Assembly: GCA_029866965.1 (NCBI GenBank)
Contig: CP123444.1
Coordinates: 62,001 to 126,000, forward strand
Direction: 5' to 3'
Length of the DNA stretch: 64,000 bases
Source: Flavobacteriaceae bacterium YJPT1-3
Lineage (GTDB): Bacteria; Bacteroidota; Bacteroidia; Flavobacteriales; Flavobacteriaceae
Under the pieces are notes generated by a model. The model worked only from the letters and a program-made list of their open reading frames with translations, was not told where the DNA came from and did no database searches. Positions 53,544 to 59,730 of the stretch are shown here, piece after piece. Each line of letters begins with the position of its first letter. The stretch's first letter is position 1. The translations under genes were made by a program, and so were the position numbers.

Positions 53544-54731
53544 TTAGTCTAGAATTTCAGTCACCTGACCAGCTCCAACAGTACGACCACCTTCACGGAT
53601 TGCGAAACGAAGTCCTACGTTCAAAGCGATAGGCTGAATAAGATCTACAGTGATCGTTAGGTTATCACCTGGCATTACCATCTCTACTCCATCAGGAAGT
53701 ACAATGTTACCCGTTACGTCAGTAGTACGTACGTAGAACTGAGGACGGTAATTGTTGTGGAATGGAGTGTGACGTCCACCTTCTTCTTTTTTCAAGATAT
53801 AAACCTCCGCTTTAAACTTAGCGTGTGGCTTCACAGAACCTGGCTTACAGATTACCATACCACGTGAAATTTGAGATTTCTCGATACCTCTCAAAAGGAT
53901 ACCTACGTTATCTCCAGCTTCACCGCGGTCTAATATTTTACGGAACATCTCAACTCCAGTAATGGTAGAAGTCAATTTCTCAGCACCCATACCGATGATC
54001 TCAACAGGATCTCCAGTGTTAGCAACACCAGTCTCGATACGACCAGTAGCTACAGTACCACGTCCAGTAATTGAGAATACATCCTCCACTGGCATCAAGA
54101 AGTCTTTCTCGACATCACGCTTAGGAAGCTCGATCCAGTTATCAACAGCATCCATCAATTCCATTACAGTGTCCACCCATTTTTGCTCACCGTTCAATGC
54201 ACCAAGTGCAGAACCAGCAATTACAGGCCCGTTGTCTCCATCATACTCGTAGAAAGAAAGCAATTCTCTGATTTCCATCTCAACAAGCTCAAGAAGCTCT
54301 TCGTCATCAACCATATCCACTTTGTTCATGAATACAACGATACGTGGAATACCTACCTGACGTCCAAGAAGGATGTGCTCACGAGTCTGAGGCATAGGAC
54401 CATCAGTTGCAGCAACCACAAGAATAGCACCGTCCATTTGAGCGGCACCAGTTACCATGTTCTTTACGTAGTCAGCGTGACCTGGACAGTCAACGTGTGC
54501 GTAGTGACGATTAGCGGTTTGATACTCTACGTGAGAGGTATTAATAGTAATACCACGCTCTTTTTCTTCCGGTGCGTTGTCGATAGAGTCAAAGCTTCTC
54601 AATTCAGAAAGTCCTGCGTTAGCAAGAACTGTAGTAATTGCAGCAGTAAGAGTAGTTTTACCGTGATCTACGTGACCAATGGTACCGATGTTCAAGTGTG
54701 GTTTCGAACGATCAAAAGTTTCCTTTGCCAT
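53544..54731 (-). CDS. tuf: Elongation factor Tu
   Basis: 395 aa. Delivers aminoacyl-tRNA to the ribosome. GTPase motifs [15 protein letters not shown] (G1), [12 protein letters not shown] (G3) and [17 protein letters not shown] (G4) are intact; domain II starts with [22 protein letters not shown] and domain III ends [13 protein letters not shown]. It is preceded by four tRNA genes and followed by tRNA-Trp, secE and nusG, the conserved tufB-type neighbourhood. The start is AT-rich (TTAAATCATGGC-like). Confidence 0.98.
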   Translation of the reverse strand: MAKETFDRSKPHLNIGTIGHVDHGKTTLTAAITTVLANAGLSELRSFDSIDNAPEEKERGITINTSHVEYQTANRHYAHVDCPGHADYVKNMVTGAAQMDGAILVVAATDGPMPQTREHILLGRQVGIPRIVVFMNKVDMVDDEELLELVEMEIRELLSFYEYDGDNGPVIAGSALGALNGEQKWVDTVMELMDAVDNWIELPKRDVEKDFLMPVEDVFSITGRGTVATGRIETGVANTGDPVEIIGMGAEKLTSTITGVEMFRKILDRGEAGDNVGILLRGIEKSQISRGMVICKPGSVKPHAKFKAEVYILKKEEGGRHTPFHNNYRPQFYVRTTDVTGNIVLPDGVEMVMPGDNLTITVDLIQPIALNVGLRFAIREGGRTVGAGQVTEILD

Positions 54732-54826
54732 GATTTAATTTATTTTAATCTAGTTATATATTAGTGTTACCCTTAAATTCTTCACCCGCAGGTACTCCAT
54801 CAGGCTTTCGAATTGTTTCTTTTATT

Positions 54827-55050
54827 GAGCCAACGACGGGAATTGAACCCCTGCCTGCCGGCAGGCAGGCGTGACCCCGGTCACGGCATTTCGCGACACG
54901 ATGATCAACTCATTAACTCCAATCTTTCAAATATCTTTGAGCCAACGACGGGAATTGAACCCCTGCCTGCCGGCAGGCAGGCGTGACCCCGGTCACGGCT
55001 TTTCGCGAAACGATGGTCAACTCATCAACTCCAATCTTTCAAATATCTTT
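54827..55050 (-). repeat. Two 112-bp direct repeats starting with the tRNA-Thr 3' tail
   Basis: Units 54827-54938 and 54939-55050 are 112 bp each and nearly identical. Each begins (plus strand) with the 24 bp that form the 3' end of the adjacent tRNA-Thr (GGGTTCAATTCCCGTCGTTGG plus TC on the minus strand is split over the T-arm and acceptor). Then a 20-bp palindromic element is inserted exactly between GAACCC and GTGACC of the tRNA sequence. A hairpin GTGACC-CC-GGTCAC and, in the second unit, a TTTCGCGAAA palindrome (55001-55010) follow. The intact tRNA-Thr gene continues the series at 55051. Confidence 0.9.
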
Positions 55051-55051
55051 G

Positions 55052-55123
55052 AGCCAACGACGGGAATTGAACCCGTGACCTCTTCCTTACCAAGGAAACG
55101 CTCTACCCCTGAGCTACGTCGGC
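55052..55123 (-). tRNA. tRNA-Thr (GGT)
   Basis: 72 nt, anticodon GGT in loop TTGGTAA. Acceptor GCCGACG/CGTTGGC, T-loop GTTCAAT. CCA not encoded. Last tRNA before tuf; its 3' end is duplicated twice downstream. Confidence 0.97.
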
Positions 55124-55137
55124 TTATGATTTTATAC

Positions 55138-55151
55138 GCTTTCGCGAAAGC
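55138..55151. repeat. Palindromic repeat GCTTTCGCGAAAGC, copy 7
   Basis: Perfect copy (16 bp with outer C/G) between tRNA-Gly and tRNA-Thr(GGT), 14 bp upstream of the tRNA-Thr 5' end. Confidence 0.9.
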
Positions 55152-55224
55152 GCACTAGCCAAAGGCATCTACTCATTTCCTCGCTCACTTAGGAAGACGA
55201 AGATCTCTGCCGAAGCAGATTTAG

Positions 55225-55297
55225 AGCGGGAGACCGGGTTCGAACCGGCGACATTCAGCTTGGAAGGCTGACGCTCTACCAACTGAGCTACTCCCGC
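55225..55297 (-). tRNA. tRNA-Gly (TCC)
   Basis: 73 nt, anticodon TCC in loop CTTCCAA. Acceptor GCGGGAG/CTCCCGC, T-loop GTTCGAA. CCA not encoded. Confidence 0.97.
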
Positions 55298-55382
55298 ATT
55301 TATAATTAAGTACGACTTAATTAATGGTAAACAATATGTCAATACTATTCAAAGCCATTTCTAATAATCACCCCACTTTCAC

Positions 55383-55488
55383 TCGGTGATTCTTAATCTC
55401 CTGATTCAGGCTGGATTACCTCGCCTCCGCTCGGTGATCCCTCATCTCCTGATTCGGGTTGGATTACCTCGCCTCCGCTCGGTGATCC
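55383..55488. repeat. 48-bp direct repeats between tRNA-Tyr and tRNA-Gly
   Basis: Two full copies (55383, 55431) and a 10-bp start of a third (55479) of a unit beginning TCGGTGAT and containing CTCCTGATTC and GGATTACCTCGCCTCCGC. Copies differ at a few positions. Part of a 274-bp spacer without a gene. Confidence 0.85.
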
Positions 55489-55569
55489 GTGAAGGGGGAC
55501 CCTTCACTACATTTTTCAGATCTCCGACTTACAAAAGCAAGCTTTTGACTCCTGCTCCCTGAAAAATGT
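55489..55569. repeat. Cluster of inverted repeats before tRNA-Tyr 3' end
   Basis: GTGAAGGG-GGA-CCCTTCAC (55489-55507), then ACATTTTTCAG (55509-55519) paired with CTGAAAAATGT (55559-55569), with an inner CAAAAGC-AA-GCTTTTG (55532-55547). Three nested or adjacent perfect inverted repeats in 81 bp. Confidence 0.8.
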
Positions 55570-55571
55570 TG

Positions 55572-55653
55572 TGGGGAGAGCAGGATTCGAACCTGCGAAG
55601 TTAAAAACAACTGAGTTACAGTCAGTCCTCGTTGGCCGCTTGAGTATCTCCCC
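55572..55653 (-). tRNA. tRNA-Tyr (GTA)
   Basis: 82 nt with a long variable arm, anticodon GTA in loop CTGTAAC. Acceptor GGGGAGA/TCTCCCC, T-loop GTTCGAA. CCA not encoded. Confidence 0.96.
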
Positions 55654-55684
55654 AAAATAAAGCTTTCAATATGTCAATCTAAAG

Positions 55685-55758
55685 AGCCGATGGAGGGACT
55701 CGAACCCACGACCTGCTGATTACAAATCAGCTGCTCTAGCCAGCTGAGCTACATCGGC
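55685..55758 (-). tRNA. tRNA-Thr (TGT)
   Basis: 74 nt, anticodon TGT in loop TTTGTAA. Acceptor GCCGATG/CATCGGC, T-loop GTTCGAG. First tRNA of the four-tRNA series. CCA not encoded. Confidence 0.97.
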
Positions 55759-55838
55759 CTTTAAAACTCCTCTACCGCTCTGTAAAACTCAGCATTTAAG
55801 CCTGTTTTTTGAGGTTTTGACCACCCCCATCGAGACCA

Positions 55839-55866
55839 TAAAAAAGTCCGCTATTTCTAACGGACT
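55839..55866 (-). terminator. Intrinsic terminator after hpf
   Basis: AGTCCG, loop of ten, CGGACT, then six T on the minus strand. It separates hpf from the tRNA series, which must have its own promoter in 55759-55840; I could not find a consensus one. Confidence 0.85.
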
Positions 55867-55918
55867 GCAAATGTAGATAATTTTTTATAGCTACAAAACT
55901 TTTTTGAGTAAATTTTAG

Positions 55919-56221
55919 TCAGGCGCGCGCTCGAATTTTATGCTTGCGCTTTAAGAGCAATCGCTCTAGTGACTGTGCGCATTCATCAGTACCTCCCTCG
56001 AAGGTTTTCGCCTGTTTTTTTACAACCAATTCATCCCCCGGAACACTGAGTAAAACTTCAACAATCTTGTTATCCCGAGCACTCGTTTTTTGCACCTTAA
56101 GAAATACATCTGCATAAATGATTTTGTCATAGTATTTCTCCAACTTATCCATCTTCTTCTGAATGAAGGCGATCAATTTGCCATCGGCATCAAAATTGGG
56201 GGTTTCTACATGTACTTTCAT
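55919..56221 (-). CDS. hpf: Ribosome hibernation-promoting factor, short HPF/RaiA family
   Basis: 100 aa. Short hibernation-factor fold: MKVHVETPNFDADGKLIAFIQKKMDKLEKYYDKI, then VEVLLSVPGDELVVKKQAKTFEGGTDECAQSLERLLLKRKHK with the basic C-terminal helix that sits in the mRNA/tRNA channel. It inactivates and protects idle 70S ribosomes. There is no long-form C-terminal domain. It lies 33 bp after the recombinase gene and is probably co-transcribed with it. Confidence 0.92.
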   Translation of the reverse strand: MKVHVETPNFDADGKLIAFIQKKMDKLEKYYDKIIYADVFLKVQKTSARDNKIVEVLLSVPGDELVVKKQAKTFEGGTDECAQSLERLLLKRKHKIRARA

Positions 56222-56254
56222 AGGTAAACCATTTAAAGGTTAGCACTGTGCTGC

Positions 56255-57139
56255 TTAGCTACGAGGATGTGCTTTCTTATACGCCTTTGCCAATTCTGCG
56301 ATCCCGCTGTGGGTATAAATTTGGGTAGAGGCTAAGGAAGCATGACCCAAGAGCTCTTTTACAGCATTTAAATCGGCCCCGCCATTCAACAAGTGTGTCG
56401 CGAACGAATGTCGGATCACATGTGGACTTGTTTTGATCTTTTGGGACACCTCACTAAAGTACTGATTTATAATTCGGTAAACAAGGGTGGGATAAATTTT
56501 AACGCCACGTCTGGTGATCAGCAAATGGGCTTCCTGAGCGGCTCCCTCGATCTCGCTGCGTTTGCCCAAATAAAGCGTCAGCGTTTCCCTGACTTGAGGC
56601 AATAAGGGAATGATGCGTTCTTTTTTGCGCTTTCCCAGTACACGCAACATCCCCTCCTCCAAACGAAGGTCAGACAAGCGCAAACCAATCAGCTCTGCGC
56701 GGCGCATTCCGGTACTGTATAGCAACTCTACAATCAATCGGTCTCTCACTCCCTCAAAATCCACCAGGTCCTGTAATTGAGCCATGACGTCAGCCACCTC
56801 TTTTTCAGAAAAAGGGACCTGTACTTTCTTTTCGGTTTTCAAAGAACGGTGCTTGCTTAGCGGATTGGCTTTGATCGCTCCGATTTTCAGCAAATAGGTA
56901 TAGTAGGTCCGCAAGGCAGATATCTTCCGATTGACCGAACGATTGCTCACCCCTTCCTCTACCAGATGAACGATCCAGCTACGGATGAAGGGATAGATCA
57001 CTTCCTCCGGGCGATCGATCGCGTACTCCCTGCTCGCAAAATCCAAAAAGTCTTCCAGGTCTTTGCGATAGGCTTTGACCGTGAGCGGACTGTAATTCTT
57101 TTCCAGCAATAAATAGTCAAAAAAGGGCTTCAGATTCAT
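56255..57139 (-). CDS. Tyrosine recombinase, XerC/XerD-like
   Basis: 294 aa, the size of Xer recombinases. N-terminal core-binding SAM-like domain (FFDYLLLEKNYSPLTVKAYRKDLEDFLDFA) and a C-terminal catalytic domain with Arg in GMRRAELIGLRLSDL, a Lys in the GKRKKERIIPL hairpin, HVIRHSFATHLL (His-x-x-Arg), LGHAS (His) and nucleophile Tyr in STQIYTHSG. It resolves chromosome dimers at dif together with a partner. Its place between rpsU and hpf and full-length catalytic set point to a housekeeping Xer and not a phage integrase. Which of XerC or XerD it is cannot be decided here. Confidence 0.92.
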   Translation of the reverse strand: MNLKPFFDYLLLEKNYSPLTVKAYRKDLEDFLDFASREYAIDRPEEVIYPFIRSWIVHLVEEGVSNRSVNRKISALRTYYTYLLKIGAIKANPLSKHRSLKTEKKVQVPFSEKEVADVMAQLQDLVDFEGVRDRLIVELLYSTGMRRAELIGLRLSDLRLEEGMLRVLGKRKKERIIPLLPQVRETLTLYLGKRSEIEGAAQEAHLLITRRGVKIYPTLVYRIINQYFSEVSQKIKTSPHVIRHSFATHLLNGGADLNAVKELLGHASLASTQIYTHSGIAELAKAYKKAHPRS

Positions 57140-57177
57140 AGGGAAATGGGCTTGGACACAAGGTAAGCAATACCCAT

Positions 57178-57213
57178 AAAAAAACTGTTACCTGATCAAT
57201 GATCAGGTAACAG
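57178..57213 (-). terminator. Intrinsic terminator after rpsU
   Basis: Perfect inverted repeat CTGTTACCTGATCA / TGATCAGGTAACAG on the minus strand followed by seven T, 72 bp after the rpsU stop. Confidence 0.93.
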
Positions 57214-57284
57214 CTCTGTATGTTGAAAGAGGATAAGTCTTTCTGTTGAATCTTCCATTAACCTACCCTAGGGTAGTCGACGGA

Positions 57285-57479
57285 TTAGATATTCTCCTCA
57301 TCTCTGAGACTCTGAATGTACTGAGCCTTTTGCACTTCTTTTCTTCTTCTTACAGAAGGTTTTGTGAACTGCTGGCGATCACGCAACTTGCGCATAGTAC
57401 CGGTGCGGTCAAATTTTCGTTTGAAACGCTTCAGCGCTCGATCAATGTTTTCTCCGTCTTTTACTGGTATTATCAACAT
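57285..57479 (-). CDS. rpsU: 30S ribosomal protein S21
   Basis: 64 aa: MLIIPVKDGENIDRALKRFKRKFDRTGTMRKLRDRQ and a basic C-terminal part with KPSVRRRKEVQKAQ. S21 sits by the 3' end of 16S rRNA; in Flavobacteriia it helps hide the anti-Shine-Dalgarno sequence. This is the only gene in the window with a strong Shine-Dalgarno sequence (see the separate entry), plus a perfect consensus promoter and a strong terminator, so it forms a single-gene unit. Confidence 0.97.
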   Translation of the reverse strand: MLIIPVKDGENIDRALKRFKRKFDRTGTMRKLRDRQQFTKPSVRRRKEVQKAQYIQSLRDEENI

Positions 57480-57485
57480 AGATGT

Positions 57486-57496
57486 ACCTCCTTTCT
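57486..57496 (-). promoter_or_regulatory. Extended Shine-Dalgarno sequence of rpsU
   Basis: AGAAAGGAGGT on the minus strand, followed by ACATCT and the start ATG. It can pair over 11 nt with the 16S rRNA tail ACCUCCUUUCU usual in this phylum. Neighbouring ribosomal genes have only A-rich leaders. Matches the known bS21 autoregulation in Flavobacterium. Confidence 0.92.
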
Positions 57497-57521
57497 TTAT
57501 TTAGTTCTTACTTTAGGGCTG

Positions 57522-57551
57522 CAAAGATAAGCTATCTTGTCAATCTGACAA
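57522..57551 (-). promoter_or_regulatory. rpsU promoter, full Bacteroidota consensus
   Basis: TTG (57551-57549), exactly 19 bp, TATCTTTG (57529-57522) on the minus strand: a perfect TTG-N19-TAnnTTTG. Expected start near 57515, leaving a leader of about 35 nt that holds the Shine-Dalgarno sequence. An inverted repeat TTGTCA-ATC-TGACAA (57537-57551) overlaps the -33 element. Confidence 0.85.
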
Positions 57552-57569
57552 CCCTTTTAAAAATTATTT

Positions 57570-58754
57570 TTACTTGCTTAAGACTTCCTTGGTGGCCGGC
57601 CGATACTCTTTCTTATCGATCACCATCTTAGCGATAATTTCGCGAAGGATTTCTGAAGTCCCTCCTCCAATGGGACCCAAACGACTATCGCGGAATAGGC
57701 GAGCCAGAGGATATTCTTCCATATAGCCGTATCCTCCAAGCAGCTGCAAACACTGGTAGGCCACTTTATCGGCCACTTTTGTAGAAGTGAGTTTAGACAT
57801 AGTCGCTTCTTTAACCACGTATTCTCCCATATCCAAACGCTTAGCTGTGGTATAATTGAAGGTCTTGATGATCTCTACTTCACTGGACAGCTCTGCTACC
57901 TGGTGACGCAAGGCTTGAAATTTATCTAACGTCTTTCCAAAGGCCATACGGTCTTTCATATAGTCCAAGGTATACTCAATAGCAAATTCGGATCGTGCAT
58001 GGGCATTGATCCCCATGATCAGACGTTCCAGCGCAAAATGCTGCATGATGTAGGGAAAGCCTTCATTTTCTTCGCCTAAGCGGTTTTCAACCGGCACTTT
58101 CACGTCTGCGAATGCTATTTCACCGGTATCAGAAGCTCGCCAACCTAATTTGTCCAATTTAGTGGCTGAAATCCCATCCATTTTTCGATCGACCACAAAA
58201 AGAGACATCCCTTTGTTTCCCGCATCGGGATCTGTTTTTGCGGCCACGACCAGATAATCGCTGTACACTCCATTGGTGATAAAGGTCTTGGAGCCGTTTA
58301 GCACATAATGATCGCCCTCGCGAACTGCTGTGGATTTCATTCCGGCAACATCAGACCCACCAAAAGGCTCAGTGATACACAAACAACCGATCATCTCTCC
58401 GCTAACGCTGGGCGCTAAATACTTCTCTTTGATCATCGCAGAACCTTCTGCATTCAAATGGGTCATGGCCAGATACGCATGCGCCCACATGGCGGCTGCA
58501 AATCCGCCAGAGTTGACTCGTTGCAATTCTTCCAAAAATATGACGGTATAGAACATGTCCAGATCGAGTCCGCCATACTCCTCAGGATAAGGCAATCCAA
58601 AATACCCCATCTCTCCCATTTTGGTCCAGATAAAGCGCTCAATATGCCCGGTTTCTTCCCATTTATCGATGTGCGGTACCACCTCTTTCTGAAGAAAGTC
58701 TCGCAGACTCGCTCTGAAAAGTCGGTGCTCTTCGCTAAAATACAAGTGTTCCAT
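57570..58754 (-). CDS. Acyl-CoA dehydrogenase
   Basis: 394 aa from ATG 58754 (MEHLYFSEEHRLFRASLRDF); in-frame ATG/GTG codons at 58778/58781 would add eight or nine residues. FAD enzyme oxidising an acyl-CoA at the alpha-beta bond. Visible: CLCITEPFGGSDVAGMKSTA (substrate/FAD signature 1), FITNGVYSDYLVVAAKTD, DKLGWRASDTGEIAFADVKVP, ALERLIMGINAHA, and LQLLGGYGYMEEYPLARLFRDSRLGPIGGGTSEI. The glutamate in GYMEEYP fits the catalytic base position of short/branched-chain enzymes. Substrate chain not predictable. It could feed an acyl-CoA into the same pathway class as the carboxylase at the left end. Confidence 0.93.
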   Translation of the reverse strand: MEHLYFSEEHRLFRASLRDFLQKEVVPHIDKWEETGHIERFIWTKMGEMGYFGLPYPEEYGGLDLDMFYTVIFLEELQRVNSGGFAAAMWAHAYLAMTHLNAEGSAMIKEKYLAPSVSGEMIGCLCITEPFGGSDVAGMKSTAVREGDHYVLNGSKTFITNGVYSDYLVVAAKTDPDAGNKGMSLFVVDRKMDGISATKLDKLGWRASDTGEIAFADVKVPVENRLGEENEGFPYIMQHFALERLIMGINAHARSEFAIEYTLDYMKDRMAFGKTLDKFQALRHQVAELSSEVEIIKTFNYTTAKRLDMGEYVVKEATMSKLTSTKVADKVAYQCLQLLGGYGYMEEYPLARLFRDSRLGPIGGGTSEILREIIAKMVIDKKEYRPATKEVLSK

Positions 58755-58844
58755 AGTGATCGGTGCGTTAGGGGACATCACCCGCGTTGAACCTGGTACA
58801 GCTTAGCGCTGTGACCCCGGGGTGGTCGAAAACGATTTAGCAAT

Positions 58845-59720
58845 TTATTTTAGGTACAAATATAACTGAATTCTACCGATTTTATCCGACTCCAGTCCGT
58901 CGATCTGTCGCAGCTCTTCCAGGCTGGAAAAGCCGCCCTGCTGCTTGCGGTAATTGACCAGGCTTACGGCCTGATCAAACGTGAGATAAGGAATGGTCGC
59001 CAGGTCAGAAGCCGTAGCCGTATTGAGGTCCCAGCGCTCTCTTATGGCCGGGGTTTGGACGGTAAAGAAATCCAGCGCACGAGCCACAACCTCGGGTTTT
59101 AGCCCATAGACCTCTCCCAATTGCTCGTCCACAACAAAGCCGCCCAGACGTTTGCGATAGCTAATGATCCGCCGTGCCAAAACCTCCCCGATCCCATTCA
59201 CTAGTCTAAGCTCTTCTTCTGTAGCCCTATTTAAATCCCTCTTCTTATCGCGCTTTAGAGGAGTGCCTTTGGCCCTCTCCAATGTCTTTTTGGGTCGATC
59301 GAGCCATTCCGGAAACTTAAAATAGGGAATGACCAGGCTGAGCAGTGAATCATTGATGCCACTGACTTCCTGAAATTGCCTGGCAGAATTGATCCATTGT
59401 CCGCTTTCGCGAAAGCGATACACCAGATCAACCTGCTCGGGAGCGATACCCAGTACATAGGCCCTGTAATCCGTAATGAAATTCGGATTGAACGGCTGGA
59501 TTTTAGGCAAGGTGTCGGCCTCCTGCAACTGTTTGACCGAGTCGATGCGTTGCTGTATGGCCTCTACCCGAGCCAACTGTTCGGCATTGAGTTGAAAGGC
59601 CTGAGGCCGACTGTCAATCACAACAGTAACAATCAAGCTAAGGACGAGTATCAGGCACAAAAGAAAAATCCCATTCCGTTGTTGTTTACCAAAAACGAAA
59701 TGGGATTTAAAGTTATTCAC
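58845..59720 (-). CDS. Membrane-anchored helix-hairpin-helix (ComEA-like) protein
   Basis: 291 aa, starting with GTG 59720. One N-terminal membrane segment (GIFLLCLILVLSLIVTVVI), a helical linker, then three to four helix-hairpin-helix units: IAPEQVDLVYRFRESG (about 92), DLNRATEEELRLVNGIGEVLARRIISYRKRLGGF (about 164), the part with YGLKPEVVARAL, and LNTATASDLATIPYLTFDQAVSLVNYRKQQGGF (about 232) with LRQIDGLESDKIGRI. Such proteins bind DNA non-specifically; ComEA is the receptor in DNA uptake. No other competence gene is nearby, so uptake is only a suggestion. Contains palindrome copy 8 (read as RFRESG). Confidence 0.87.
   Translation of the reverse strand: MNNFKSHFVFGKQQRNGIFLLCLILVLSLIVTVVIDSRPQAFQLNAEQLARVEAIQQRIDSVKQLQEADTLPKIQPFNPNFITDYRAYVLGIAPEQVDLVYRFRESGQWINSARQFQEVSGINDSLLSLVIPYFKFPEWLDRPKKTLERAKGTPLKRDKKRDLNRATEEELRLVNGIGEVLARRIISYRKRLGGFVVDEQLGEVYGLKPEVVARALDFFTVQTPAIRERWDLNTATASDLATIPYLTFDQAVSLVNYRKQQGGFSSLEELRQIDGLESDKIGRIQLYLYLK
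59403..59416. repeat. Palindromic repeat GCTTTCGCGAAAGC, copy 8
   Basis: Perfect copy (16 bp with outer C/G) inside the helix-hairpin-helix protein gene, read as Arg-Phe-Arg-Glu-Ser-Gly. Confidence 0.9.
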
Positions 59721-59730
59721 AGTGCTTGAT

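Noticed and set aside
54183-54764. 193-aa plus-strand frame over tuf
   Set aside because: Antisense to EF-Tu, no recognisable domain, extends through the tuf start region.
55383-55488. CRISPR array
   Set aside because: The 48-bp units are contiguous direct repeats with no spacers, and there are no cas genes.
56255-57139. Phage or genomic-island integrase next to tRNA genes
   Set aside because: Full Xer-type length and motifs, and position between rpsU and hpf in a housekeeping block; no island genes or phage genes around. The tRNA-tail repeats could be remnant att sites, but the spacing of 112 bp leaves no room for an element.
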